Shown here in pieces: positions 25,230-33,679 of a stretch of 50,281 nucleotides of DNA. A program made the position numbers and the translations under genes. Each line of letters begins with the position of its first letter. Positions within the stretch are counted from its first letter, which is position 1. Location: positions 252,749-303,029 of the forward strand of contig NZ_SRIF01000004.1 of the NCBI RefSeq assembly GCF_004681185.1, read 5' to 3'. A model generated the notes under the pieces. The model saw nothing but the letters and a program-made list of their open reading frames with translations. It was not told where the DNA came from and made no database searches. The stretch is from Haloarcula amylovorans. Its GTDB lineage: Archaea > Halobacteriota > Halobacteria > Halobacteriales > Haloarculaceae.

Positions 25230-26990
25230 ATGGGAAACCGCTCGCGTCGAGAAAGGGTATGGAACTACTGTTGGAAACTCGACCGACGCACTCGGAATGC
25301 CCTCCGGATGCGTCCGACCGCGCTTCTAGATTATTCGAAACTAGCGCCAGAGGAGCGGGAACTGGCCAAGCGACTCGCAACCGATGGTGGTCGAGATGAG
25401 GGAACGCAAGGAGCCACTGCTGGCAACGGCGGAAGTGGTGACGACGGCGACGATGGATCGGCGTTCGATGTCGGCGGCCAGTACACCCGCCGGCAGAAGA
25501 TCGGCCTAGTTCTTGGACCGTTGCTGTTCGCGGCGATTATGCTCGTGCCCACCCCCGAGGGATTATCACCCGGTGGGCAAGCAGTCGGCGCGACTACGGC
25601 CTGGGTAGCAACGTGGTGGATCGGCGAGGCAATCCCGATCCCGGCGACGTCGCTACTTCCGATCGTACTATTCCCGCTCACCGGAGCGCTCGACGTGGAT
25701 TCGACTACTGCACCGTACGCGAACGACCTGATATTTCTGTTTATGGGCGGGTTCTTCATTGCGATGGCCATGCAACGCTGGGATCTTCACCGGCGCATCG
25801 CGCTCCGAACGATTCGCGCAGTCGGTACCAGTCCGGGGCGCATCATTCTCGGGTTCATGGTCGCGACAGCGTTCCTCTCGATGTGGGTGTCCAACACTGC
25901 AACGGCAATGATGATGACACCCATCGGTCTCGCAGTCGTTCTCCAGACGACGGACATCATCGATCGCACCGACGCAGACATCCCCACCGATCAGGGCGAA
26001 TTTAACTTCGGTACGGCATTGATGCTTTGCATCGGGTATTCGGCCTCGGTAGGTGGTATCGGAACGATTATCGGCACTCCACCGAACCTGGTGCTGGTTG
26101 GCGCAATCAACGAAACGTTCGATCAGACGATCTCTTTCGCCCAGTGGATGCTCTACGGTGTTCCGATTACCGCGTTGGGAGTGGGGATCATCTGGGTGTA
26201 CGTCACCAAGTTCATCATCCCACCACAGATGGAAAGCTTACCCGGTGGAAGAGAGGTCATCGATGACGAAATCGAAGCGCTCGGGTTAATGACGCGCAAT
26301 GAGAAGCTCGTGCTCGTCGTGTTCGCTGTGACTGCGGCTGCGTGGCTCACGCGATCGTTCATCTTGGAACCCATTATTCCGGGTATCACTGACAGCGTGA
26401 TTGCCATCGCTGGTGCACTGGTCCTATTTCTGGTGCCTGCTCGAGAGGAAGACGGATCCTTTACGTTCCTGCTTGACTGGGAGACAGCAGTTAACATTCC
26501 CTGGGGGATCATCCTCTTGTTCGGGGGCGGACTCGCAATCGCTGCCGGATTTCAGGAAACCGGGCTCGCCGAGTGGATCGGCAGCCAGCTCGGCGGTCTA
26601 GAAGGGGTTTCGATAGCCCTTGTCATGACTGTCGTCGTGTTATTGACGATTTTCATGACTGAAGTGACTTCGAACACGGCGACCACCGCGATGTTGATGC
26701 CGATCATGGCTTCGCTCGCTATCGGACTCTCGATTCACCCGTACGGGATCATGATTGGCGCGGCGACCGCTGCGTCCTTTGCGTTCATGTTGCCCGTCGC
26801 CACACCCCCTAACGCCGTCGTCTTCGGCTCGGGATACATCACGATGCCACAAATGGCCAAAACCGGGTTCGGGCTCAACATCATCGGGATAATAGTCGTC
26901 GTCATACTCTCGCTATTTTGGCTCCCGATGATATGGGGCATCAACCTCACGGAGCTCCCCCAGTGGGCGGGGATGCTCGCTCTGGGCTAA
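25230..26990 (+). CDS. SLC13/DASS-family sodium:dicarboxylate symporter
   Basis: 586 residues with about eleven membrane helices. The two hallmark SNT motifs are present, WVSNTATAMMMTPIG (near 223) and VTSNTATTAMLMPI (near 480), plus GTIIGTPPNL at the first Na+/substrate site and LPVATPPNAVVFGSG at the second. The first 75 residues are a hydrophilic, Gly/Asp-rich extension with an N-terminal basic segment. Expected to import succinate, malate or fumarate with sodium, or alternatively sulfate. The malic-enzyme remnant upstream fits the dicarboxylate reading. Confidence 0.9.
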   Translation: MGNRSRRERVWNYCWKLDRRTRNALRMRPTALLDYSKLAPEERELAKRLATDGGRDEGTQGATAGNGGSGDDGDDGSAFDVGGQYTRRQKIGLVLGPLLFAAIMLVPTPEGLSPGGQAVGATTAWVATWWIGEAIPIPATSLLPIVLFPLTGALDVDSTTAPYANDLIFLFMGGFFIAMAMQRWDLHRRIALRTIRAVGTSPGRIILGFMVATAFLSMWVSNTATAMMMTPIGLAVVLQTTDIIDRTDADIPTDQGEFNFGTALMLCIGYSASVGGIGTIIGTPPNLVLVGAINETFDQTISFAQWMLYGVPITALGVGIIWVYVTKFIIPPQMESLPGGREVIDDEIEALGLMTRNEKLVLVVFAVTAAAWLTRSFILEPIIPGITDSVIAIAGALVLFLVPAREEDGSFTFLLDWETAVNIPWGIILLFGGGLAIAAGFQETGLAEWIGSQLGGLEGVSIALVMTVVVLLTIFMTEVTSNTATTAMLMPIMASLAIGLSIHPYGIMIGAATAASFAFMLPVATPPNAVVFGSGYITMPQMAKTGFGLNIIGIIVVVILSLFWLPMIWGINLTELPQWAGMLALG

Positions 26991-27022
26991 TCGTCCGCTC
27001 GCTGCGGCCCCGTCTCCCCGAC

Positions 27023-28222
27023 TCATTCGACCGCCGATGCCGGTTGGTCCACGGGCGGGTTGGCGCGGACGACGCCGACCAGTAATACACCCGCGACGAC
27101 CGACCCGACCGCAAGGAATAGCCAGCTCACCCGGTAGCCGAATACGTCGGCTAAATGTCCGAAAATGGGCGGTGCGACCAGCGCGCCGGTGATCAGTGCG
27201 AGTTGCCCGCCCGCAGTCGCCCCACCCATCTCGTCGGCTGGAACAATTGTCGCCATACAGGAGTAGTAGACGCCGGTGTAGCCGAGCACGAAGAATCCCA
27301 GCGCCGAGAATGCAACCGCGCTGGCGAATGGGGTGGTGGTTGTGGCCACGACGACGAACAGAGCAGCGCTTGCCAGCGTCTGGGCGATGAGTATCGTGGT
27401 GATGCGAACCTGCGGGTCGCCCGGGAGTACGTCGGCGATCCACCCGGTGATAACGCGCCCGGCGCTGCCGAACAACTGGACGAGGGCGAAGACAAACCCC
27501 CCGAAGACGACGGTCGCACCGACCGACTCCTCAATGTAGAGGATGGTGTACCCGGTCGTCGTGAACAGTGCGGCGCCGAGGAAGAAGCCCGCCGCGGTGA
27601 GCGCACGATAAGGGGCGTTCGACAGTAATCGACGGAAGTCGGGAAACGTACCAGTGCCGCCATCGCCCCCTCCGTCGTAGAGGAGGAAAAACGCTATCGC
27701 GACCAGAATGGCGAGGAATCCGGCGACGAGAAAGCCCGCCTGCCAGGAGATTGCGTCCGCGAGCCCCGTCACGAGCAACGCGCTGATGCCGCTCCCAGCG
27801 GTGACGCCGACCTGCTTGATCCCGATCGCCGTGTTCTGCCGTCGGGGGTCTATGGTGTCGAATACAGCCTTGTTCGTTCCCGGGATAGCAGTACCGTAGG
27901 TGGATCCGAGAACGAATACAGCACCGAGCAAGAGCGCGTACGACGGCGCGCCGGCGACGAGGAGGACACCGGTCGCGAGCCCAAGCAGTCCCAGCGAGAG
28001 CACCCAGTGCTCGCCGTACAGGTCGGTTGCGGCCCCCAGCGGGAGGAGAAAGACTGCATAGCCGAGCGTGAGGCCCGTGATGACGAGCCCGACCGCAAAC
28101 CGGCTGAGTCCGAACACGTCCCGAAAGAAGGGCGTCGCGGCGAAGACCGTATAATAACAGATACTTGCTGAAACCTGCCACAGAGTAACAAGCGAAACTG
28201 TCCGCCAGTACGATCGGTTCAT
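27023..28222 (-). CDS. MFS transporter
   Basis: 399 residues from the ATG at 28220-28222 (MNRSYWRTVSLV), chosen because the longer frame begins with unrelated residues. Twelve hydrophobic segments, LPLGAATDLYGEHWVLSLG as a motif-A-like loop 2-3 (GaatDlyGeh), and GIKQVGVTAGSGISALLV in helix 5. Substrate is not evident; the set includes organic-acid and nitrate-type antiporters. Tail-to-tail with the dicarboxylate transporter (33 nt apart) and upstream of nothing on its own strand. Confidence 0.85.
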   Translation of the reverse strand: MNRSYWRTVSLVTLWQVSASICYYTVFAATPFFRDVFGLSRFAVGLVITGLTLGYAVFLLPLGAATDLYGEHWVLSLGLLGLATGVLLVAGAPSYALLLGAVFVLGSTYGTAIPGTNKAVFDTIDPRRQNTAIGIKQVGVTAGSGISALLVTGLADAISWQAGFLVAGFLAILVAIAFFLLYDGGGDGGTGTFPDFRRLLSNAPYRALTAAGFFLGAALFTTTGYTILYIEESVGATVVFGGFVFALVQLFGSAGRVITGWIADVLPGDPQVRITTILIAQTLASAALFVVVATTTTPFASAVAFSALGFFVLGYTGVYYSCMATIVPADEMGGATAGGQLALITGALVAPPIFGHLADVFGYRVSWLFLAVGSVVAGVLLVGVVRANPPVDQPASAVE

Positions 28223-28268
28223 CGAGTGTACTCTAGAGGACTCTATGACTGTGGAGGCATGGAGCTGG

Positions 28269-28643
28269 TCACTCGCCGTTCCACTCCCCACCGACGCGGT
28301 TGACTCCCATCATTGCCTCTCCCGGGTGTTCGGTGAACACGACCTTCATATTCTTGTCGGGGACATTAAATGTGCTCGCAACGTGTTCCATCACCGCGAG
28401 CGCGAACTCCCGCTTGCGCTCGAAGGACCGTCCCTGTCGAATCTCGGCATCCAGGAACAATAGCGGTCCCTCTACGGCGCGGCCGAGGTGGAGGTCGGCC
28501 GGGTTGCGATCACGAATCGTCACGGCGACGTGACCCTGCTTCGTAGCCATCTTGGTCGTGTATATTTCTGTGACAGTCTCTGCGAACGACGTTTTTTGTT
28601 CAGCCGACAGCGAGAGTGTCGTATCAAACTGCAGTAGCGGCAT
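28269..28643 (-). CDS. Tautomerase superfamily protein
   Basis: 124 residues from ATG 28641-28643, so that the proline follows the initiator Met (MPLLQFDTTLSLS), as needed for the catalytic N-terminal Pro of 4-oxalocrotonate tautomerase-type enzymes. TEIYTTKMATKQGHVAVTIRD (in pieces) and a C-terminal VVFTEHPGEAMMGVNRVGG match the long tautomerase subgroup. Substrate unknown. It lies 46 nt upstream of, and codirectional with, the MFS gene, so they may be one transcript. Confidence 0.8.
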   Translation of the reverse strand: MPLLQFDTTLSLSAEQKTSFAETVTEIYTTKMATKQGHVAVTIRDRNPADLHLGRAVEGPLLFLDAEIRQGRSFERKREFALAVMEHVASTFNVPDKNMKVVFTEHPGEAMMGVNRVGGEWNGE

Positions 28644-28851
28644 ACTACGATTCATGTCGTGTCAGTTTTATTTGTTCCGCCGGTCCGTGGTGCCAGCACT
28701 CAGCGCTTGATTTTCCGGTCCCACTCCACAGAGCGGTGAGCAAACAACTAGTTGACATTGCCGGTGAGGACCTGTTCGACGCGTTCTGACGCACTTAAGA
28801 GCGGCCACGCACCCTCCAATCTTGTCCGCCGTATCCCCTCGCTGGCGTCGG
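28644..28851. other. Intergenic region, promoter of tautomerase-MFS pair
   Basis: 208 bases. An AT-rich TTTTATTTG stretch near 28667-28675 (CAAATAAAAC on the minus strand) sits 24-33 nt upstream of the tautomerase start and is a good TATA candidate. No other feature seen. Confidence 0.4.
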
Positions 28852-28962
28852 TCAGTCAGGATGAATATTTGTGACGTGTTCGTTCAGGTCCTCTTCTGTG
28901 TCGAAGGTGTCGCCGCATACTGGACATTCAAATCCGTTGTTAGCTCGGTCTTCGTTCGACAT
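28852..28962 (-). CDS. C2H2 zinc-finger microprotein (36 aa)
   Basis: 36 residues from ATG 28960-28962. A single finger, FECPVCGDTFDTEEDLNEHVTNIH: Cys13, Cys16, His29 and His34, with the conserved F/L of the C2H2 fold. The linker and tail are acidic. Single C2H2 microproteins are common in haloarchaea and largely uncharacterised. Confidence 0.75.
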   Translation of the reverse strand: MSNEDRANNGFECPVCGDTFDTEEDLNEHVTNIHPD

Positions 28963-29091
28963 GTTTGATTGTCGTGCCAAAGCAAAATAAGAATTTGTGC
29001 ACCGAGGGCACCATCTCACTCACACCACGACTGATCAGAACGGCTGTGTTTACTGTCCGAACGAACATCAAATACATAGACGACCCTTCAT

Positions 29092-29211
29092 TTATAGAAA
29101 AATGGAATAGCGGGCTGCAGAGATTGAGGCAGCGGCGGAGGCGACGAGATAGAACGCCGCGAGCAGGGCACCAACGACGGCCATCCGGACCTTCAGCCCA
29201 ATATGCCTCAT
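29092..29211 (-). pseudogene. Single-TM N-terminal fragment, possibly M48 protease (HtpX-like)
   Basis: 39 residues, MRHIGLKVRMAVVGALLAAFYLVASAAASISAARYSIFL (read in pieces): an amphipathic start and one membrane helix, then a stop. The GLKVRMAVVGALLAAFYLV start resembles the N terminus of haloarchaeal HtpX-type metalloproteases, which continue for 250 more residues. If so, the catalytic part is deleted. The alternative is a genuine small membrane peptide. Confidence 0.35.
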
Positions 29212-29543
29212 GTGCGCTGGTTACGAGGTCAAGCGTATAAATCCGGCTACTACACCCCAGACCAGTGAGAAGCTGCTATTCAGCGTGACAGCTACGACAA
29301 CGTTTATCGAGAGTTCAGGACGGATCGGATTGGAGGTATCGCTCGTCAACTACCCCACCCTACTTCGCTCACCCTGACGGGTTCGCTCGCTCCTTGAGGA
29401 AGGGGACTCCGCGCTACCGCATCAGTTGAGGCCTCATTTAGCCACTTTCCTGCTCCAGGGAATATAGATCGGTCGAGACAGACAACAAATTGGGCGTCGT
29501 GTGGGAAAAACAACAATTATCACACGACACCCATCGGCTGAGT
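29212..29543. other. Intergenic region with mobile-element-like end sequence
   Basis: 332 bases. The part 29348-29420 (CAACTACCCCACCCTACTTC ... GAGGAAGGGGACTCC) resembles the terminal, non-coding part of haloarchaeal IS200/IS605-type elements as I recall them, but no transposase frame adjoins it. The last 50 bases should carry the promoter of the CuA protein. Confidence 0.3.
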
Positions 29544-30425
29544 ATGGACGACAAGTTTCCACCGATGACTCGCCGAGAACTGCTCGCGTTCACCGGCATA
29601 GCCGCCCTGGCTGGCTGTTCGCTACCGAATTCCGGAGTGCGACAAAGGCAACAGGGTACTACACAGCAAACTGCCCAACAGACAGATGACAATCAGCAGG
29701 CGGAGACCGTTCGGGCCTTCATTGGATCGTATCACTGGGGATACTTCATACTGGACGAGGACGGTGCCGAGGTCGACCAACTAACGCTATCGTCAGGTGA
29801 CGAACTGCGACTTACTCTCTTTAATGTCGAAGCCGAGGGCGCGATAGATGGACTCCCGCAAGCAGTTCGAACGAACATCCCGAGTGCAGAGGACCGCGCA
29901 CAGCGTAACGAACAGGCGATCCCGGTTCCTCAGGGTACGACTCTCGAAACCCTGCACGAGGCGGCCGAAGCCGCATACCCGGACCACAGTCTCGCCATCC
30001 TCAACGACGAGTATATGTGGAATAGATCAGGTGGCTCGGGACAGGGTCAGGGGCAAGGTCAGGGCCCCGGAAGCGGTGGTCTGGGCAGGCCGTGGGGCGG
30101 TCACCACGGGCCCCACGGCGGTCCATACGGCCCCGGGCAGGGTGGCCGAGGCCCGCGGCAGGGGACCCAAGGTCCAGGACAGGGGCCTAGTGGTCCGTCT
30201 GGTCCAGGGACATCTTGGTGTGGCCCTGGAATGCACGGGTATGGGTGGGGGAGCGGGAACGACGGAACGCTCGCGCCACCGGTATACCTCTGGCATCACT
30301 CGACGGTGCCGAGCGAACTCGGATTCGTCGTAAACACCACTGGATCGTTTGGCTTCGTCTGTACGGTTTACTGTGGCTACGGTCATCCGTATATGGCCGA
30401 GCGTAGTCGCATTGTCGTAGATTAG
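29544..30425 (+). CDS. CuA (COX2-like) cupredoxin lipoprotein with Gly/Gln-rich insert
   Basis: 293 residues from ATG 29544. Tat-type lipoprotein signal MTRRELLAFTGIAALAGCS, lipobox Cys near residue 33. A cupredoxin start (SYHWGYFILDEDG, LTLSSGDELRLTLFN) and the end of a cytochrome-oxidase-II CuA site, FVCTVYCGYGHPYM (Cys273, Cys277, His281, Met284), flank the middle. The missing ligand is probably the His of PDHSLAIL near 150. Between about 162 and 240 lies a low-complexity Gly/Gln/Pro/His segment (GQGQGQGQGPGSGG, HHGPHGGPYGPGQGG). Exposed outside the cell and likely an electron carrier or copper-delivery protein. No COX1 partner nearby; nitric oxide reductase is 15 kb away. Confidence 0.8.
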   Translation: MDDKFPPMTRRELLAFTGIAALAGCSLPNSGVRQRQQGTTQQTAQQTDDNQQAETVRAFIGSYHWGYFILDEDGAEVDQLTLSSGDELRLTLFNVEAEGAIDGLPQAVRTNIPSAEDRAQRNEQAIPVPQGTTLETLHEAAEAAYPDHSLAILNDEYMWNRSGGSGQGQGQGQGPGSGGLGRPWGGHHGPHGGPYGPGQGGRGPRQGTQGPGQGPSGPSGPGTSWCGPGMHGYGWGSGNDGTLAPPVYLWHHSTVPSELGFVVNTTGSFGFVCTVYCGYGHPYMAERSRIVVD

Positions 30426-30722
30426 AACTGGTTGACCTGAACGGCGACTACACGCTTGCCGAATTACTTAGCTAAACCGAAAGTCAACTGGCAAGCCTCA
30501 AGGATCGACCCCGAGGTGGTTGACGGACAGGCGTTCGGCCGGAAGGAAATTTAAAACACAACGAAAGCCGTTGCGAGAATAGGAACATGTGGTTGCTGGT
30601 ATGCTCCAAGCGACCCCGCTTCTGCTAGTAAGTTACCACGGCCTGAAGGACGTGGGTAGCTCAATGAGCCTGCAGAACCTACGCAATAGCCACGCCCTCT
30701 CTAACAGCTGTATTACTGTCGA
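30426..30722. other. Intergenic region with hairpin
   Basis: 297 bases. Contains the hairpin at 30636-30655 described separately. GGAAATTTAAAACAC near 30545 is AT-rich. No coding frame recognised. Confidence 0.35.
30636..30655 (+). repeat. Hairpin shared with 44122-44141 (IS200/IS605-end-like)
   Basis: CCACGGCCTGAAGGACGTGG: an imperfect stem-loop. It equals, with one change, the reverse complement of the perfect hairpin at 44122-44141. Such CCACGGCCT/AGGCCGTGG hairpins resemble the ends of IS200/IS605-type elements, which are cut at subterminal hairpins. No transposase gene is attached to this copy. Confidence 0.5.
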
Positions 30723-31412
30723 ATGTCTCAGGAGACTCCGCCCACTCGCTGTTCATGCAAGCTAGAAATCAAAAAAAGTCAGGATCTCGTCTCGCTGGGC
30801 GCGCTGTGGTGGGACTTCGAGAAATACAACCAGAACATCCCGTCGCTCATGAAGTTCGTCTGGTCGCTCGTCATCGCCTACTCGGGGCTGTTCGGTCTAG
30901 GAGTGTATTGGTTTACGGGCCGAACACAACTCGATAGTGACTCGCTGTGGAAGCAGGGCTTCCGCTCGACTTCGCATTGCTACTCTGGGTGTGGAATCGG
31001 GGAGGTGATCGGCATCACTGCCGCGACCATCATCCTCAGTTTCTCGACGCTCTGGATAGTCGCGCTAACGTTCACACTCGCGTTCATCATTGGGCTCGCA
31101 CTGACGGTGGGCCCGCTGATGCAGGAGGGTGTCGGCTTCAGAGAAGCGATGTGGGACGCCATCTGGAGCGAGACGCCCAGCATCACCATCATGGAGATCG
31201 TCGCCATCGGCACCGACCTGCTGCTGGCCGGTAAGGCGGGCTGGACGACGCCGCTGTTCTGGACAGCCCTGCTGTTTTCGCTGACCATCGGGTTCTTCGC
31301 CGCCTATCCCGTCAACGTCGCGCTCATCGCCGTCGGCGTGAAAGAGGGGATGGGCAACCCAGCCGAGATGGATAGCAGTCCCAGTGGTAGCTGGAGTACA
31401 GCGGACGACTGA
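30723..31412 (+). CDS. DUF4396 integral membrane protein
   Basis: 229 residues with about five to six membrane helices. The DUF4396 signature is the helix start STSHCYSGCGIGEVIGITAATI (in pieces) with His-Cys-x-x-x-Cys at residues about 84-89, followed by GPLMQEGVGFREAMWDAIWSETPSITIMEI. The N-terminal RCSCKLEIKK looks like a cytoplasmic tail with two Cys. DUF4396 genes are frequent in copper-resistance neighbourhoods, which fits the CuA protein before it and the copper ATPase after it; direct function unknown. Confidence 0.75.
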   Translation: MSQETPPTRCSCKLEIKKSQDLVSLGALWWDFEKYNQNIPSLMKFVWSLVIAYSGLFGLGVYWFTGRTQLDSDSLWKQGFRSTSHCYSGCGIGEVIGITAATIILSFSTLWIVALTFTLAFIIGLALTVGPLMQEGVGFREAMWDAIWSETPSITIMEIVAIGTDLLLAGKAGWTTPLFWTALLFSLTIGFFAAYPVNVALIAVGVKEGMGNPAEMDSSPSGSWSTADD

Positions 31413-31782
31413 GGTCATATTTACTGCGTCTGTAAATCTACGCAGCATTATTCTGCTACGTCTTAATGCGAGATACCTACCAAGTGGGATGGGTGTATCA
31501 GCTGTTTGTCACAGTCAGCAGTCTGCTTCACAACCTCTCCTGAAGGTTCCAACCGCAGGCACAAGTGGTAGACTGCCACCCTAGTGGCTCCCTCCTTCGA
31601 CTAAAGTCGTAGGGTTTCTCCTTACCTTCGTACGAAGAGTGATATGCATTGACGTAGGTCGTCCCATTGACATCGTCGCCACTACTGAGAGGATTCCCAA
31701 GCTCTCCTAACAGGCCCACGATATCGGAGCGAAGTTCCGTGAGGAATTCCCGTCGCTATACCATCGAAGATCGGTTCGTAAC
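31413..31782. other. Intergenic region with small unassigned frame
   Basis: 370 bases. A 63-codon minus-strand frame (31528-31719, GDDVNGTTYVNAYHSSYEGK ... CACGWN) looks partly protein-like but matches nothing I know. CCACCCTAGTGG (31576-31587) and GACTAAAGTC (31599-31608) are small palindromes. The region may be another mobile-element scar. Confidence 0.3.
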
Positions 31783-31902
31783 CTACTGGGACTCCTCGAG
31801 GCGGAGGTTTGCACGCCGTTCCTCGAACTCTTCTTCGGAGAGATCACCGCGAGCGTACGCCACTCGGAGTTCCTCGAGTGCTCTATCGCCGGTCTTGGTG
31901 AT
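31783..31902 (-). pseudogene. SHOCT-domain tail remnant
   Basis: 39 codons ending at TAG 31783-31785: TGDRALEELRVAYARGDLSEEEFEERRANL (in pieces) is a textbook SHOCT domain, like the tail of the protein at 905-1258. Nothing in frame upstream encodes a start codon plus membrane segment, so only the 3' end of the gene survives. Confidence 0.65.
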
Positions 31903-31971
31903 CTACCAGCTTGTGCACCTGCTGTGATCGAAAGTGAAGACGAACTCTCCATCACTATGAAGGTAGAGTCC

Positions 31972-32493
31972 TCATCCGTGGTGGCGATAGGCGTCGAAAA
32001 GTGCGGGCACACCGAGTGGGAACGCAAGAACCCCGAACGTCGCCAGCGCGTATTTTGCGTACGTCGACTCCCGATAGGCGAGGTAGGTGGCAGCAGCACC
32101 GAAGATGGCCACCGCGTAGGCGATATTACTCCAGAGCGGATCATACGTTGAGCAGTAGCCCCAGCAAACGAGAGTGTAGGAAGGGGCGTTCCACGTCGGC
32201 GGCTGTAACTTGGGCCAGAAGAACCGGCAGTACGTGGTGAAGGCGAGCATCACCGTCACGGGCAGCGCTGCGAGCCACGTACTCGGCCGAAGCGGGAGTC
32301 GTGACGCGTACTGGTGGTAGGCGTGCAACAGCACGAGCGGGAGCGTGAAGACGACGAGCCAGAGGCCGACGGTATAGGTGACCGGCCAGTGTTCGATCCG
32401 CGGCTGGGTGTAGGCGACTCTGAGCGACTCGGGGAGCGTCGCCCACGGAAAGGACGGATCTGGAACCGGATTCGTGAGAAAGGACAATCCCAT
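31972..32493 (-). CDS. Integral membrane protein, unknown (His/Trp/Tyr-rich)
   Basis: 173 residues, about four membrane helices: 38-58, 74-92, 121-140 and 146-165. Loops contain HAYHQYASRLPLRP, TTYCRFFWPKLQPPTW and LVCWGYCSTYDPLWSN, rich in aromatic residues and with Cys-x-x-x-Cys. I do not recognise the family. It precedes a gap and a small acidic protein, and stands between the DUF4396 and copper loci, so a redox- or metal-related role is possible but unproven. Confidence 0.6.
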   Translation of the reverse strand: MGLSFLTNPVPDPSFPWATLPESLRVAYTQPRIEHWPVTYTVGLWLVVFTLPLVLLHAYHQYASRLPLRPSTWLAALPVTVMLAFTTYCRFFWPKLQPPTWNAPSYTLVCWGYCSTYDPLWSNIAYAVAIFGAAATYLAYRESTYAKYALATFGVLAFPLGVPALFDAYRHHG

Positions 32494-32741
32494 CCAGTGA
32501 TGAGCGTGTACACACCTATTGTTGCCACATGTGCGATCGAGGCGGGTAATGGCTGGTGTCGCGAATCACCACCGCCATTATTGTCGGCCCGATTGGAATG
32601 GAGGCCATCCGCTCCCATACTATAAGTTACGCTGGAATGGTTGATTGCAGTTACTCTTTCAAATCAGAAGTGTGAAGCTTCGAAAGGATATACTCACGAG
32701 TCAACCTTTGTGACACCGAGTGAGGGTGACCTGAACCGAGA
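32494..32741. other. Intergenic region
   Basis: 248 bases upstream of the membrane protein. Nothing recognisable apart from AT-rich TACTATAAGTTACG near 32616-32629, oriented so as to serve as a weak minus-strand promoter. Confidence 0.3.
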
Positions 32742-32903
32742 TTATCGAGCGAGGCGACTCTTGAGAGTCGCCAGCAATTCGGGCTGATCCTTCTCCGTCT
32801 GTTTCGAGTTGCGTGACTCCGACCCTTCGGGCTCCTCCTCGTCTTCGTCGAGCCTCGCCGCTTCGTAGTCCACAATCATGTGGGCGGCGTGGCGATTGCA
32901 CAT
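32742..32903 (-). CDS. Small acidic protein (53 aa), unknown
   Basis: 53 residues from ATG 32901-32903: MCNRHAAHMIVDYEAARLDEDEEEPEGSE then SKQTEKDQPELLATLKSRLAR (in pieces). Strongly acidic middle and a helical tail. A second ATG nine codons in is possible. The CNRHAAH start with Cys and two His could bind metal. Codon choice looks haloarchaeal, hence kept, but without family support. Confidence 0.45.
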   Translation of the reverse strand: MCNRHAAHMIVDYEAARLDEDEEEPEGSESRNSKQTEKDQPELLATLKSRLAR

Positions 32904-32956
32904 ATGAAGGGATACGACGTTCAGCTACAAAACTGTTCGACAGGAGCTAGCAGATA

Positions 32957-33547
32957 CTAGCTCTGAGTCTGTTTCAGGTCGTCACTCGGGTAGATCCGGT
33001 ACGTTCGCCCTTGACGCTCACGGTACAACAGGCCGCGCTTCTCGAGGGCACTGACCGTCTGACTCACCTTGCTCTTCGAGAAGTCCGAACGGTCTCTGAG
33101 CTCAATCTGCGTGATTCCGGGCGAGGAGAGGACTGGTTCGAGGATACGCCGTTCATCATCTGGCAGGAGATCTAACACGCGAGCCTGTGGCTGAGACTCC
33201 GGATTGATGGCGCCATTCGATTGGCGAGTTCCTTCTGGCGAATTGGCGCTCTCACGGTCGGTCGGATCCGCCATCTCGCTCTGTGAGCGGTCGCTTGTGT
33301 CTGTGCTGGTGACCTCGTCCCGAACCGTGAGATATCCTCCGCCGATGACAGCCGAGACGAGAAGAGTTCCGAGGACGTACCAGAGTGGATTCGTCCCATG
33401 AACCGCCCTCATTGACGTACCCATCATCGATCCCATCTCCTCGAAGGCCTGCTGTTGCTGGTACGCTTCCCAGCTGAGCGCACTCCCGACGATCAGGACG
33501 GCAGCGACCAAGCCACCGACTAGCATGTCGGCTCGCCGTCGATTCAT
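32957..33547 (-). CDS. Membrane-anchored winged-helix regulator
   Basis: 196 residues from ATG 33545-33547, with GGTGGGGGAG directly before it as ribosome-binding site; the longer frame is rejected. Two membrane helices (about 8-25 and 52-72) flank a short loop with QQQQAFEEMGSMMG; a polar linker follows, then a C-terminal winged helix: LPDDERRILEPVLSSPGITQIELRDRSDFSKSKVSQTVSALEKRGLL (in pieces). Haloarchaea have many such membrane-tethered MarR-like regulators thought to sense envelope signals. It neighbours the copper locus and may react to extracytoplasmic metal through the Met-rich loop, which is inference. Confidence 0.8.
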   Translation of the reverse strand: MNRRRADMLVGGLVAAVLIVGSALSWEAYQQQQAFEEMGSMMGTSMRAVHGTNPLWYVLGTLLVSAVIGGGYLTVRDEVTSTDTSDRSQSEMADPTDRESANSPEGTRQSNGAINPESQPQARVLDLLPDDERRILEPVLSSPGITQIELRDRSDFSKSKVSQTVSALEKRGLLYRERQGRTYRIYPSDDLKQTQS

Positions 33548-33679
33548 CTCCCCCACCTTGATCCGTCGGCGTACTTGCTCATGTACGTGTATTTGCGAGA
33601 CATGATTGTACCAGTTTTGATTGGTCAACGCAATACACGGGGCTGCCTACCCGCGAAATCCGATATCACGATGCAGCGT

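Noticed and set aside
28852..29211. A single larger gene covering 28852-29211 on the minus strand
   Set aside because: The C2H2 microprotein and the single-TM fragment are each closed by their own start and stop, with stops between them.
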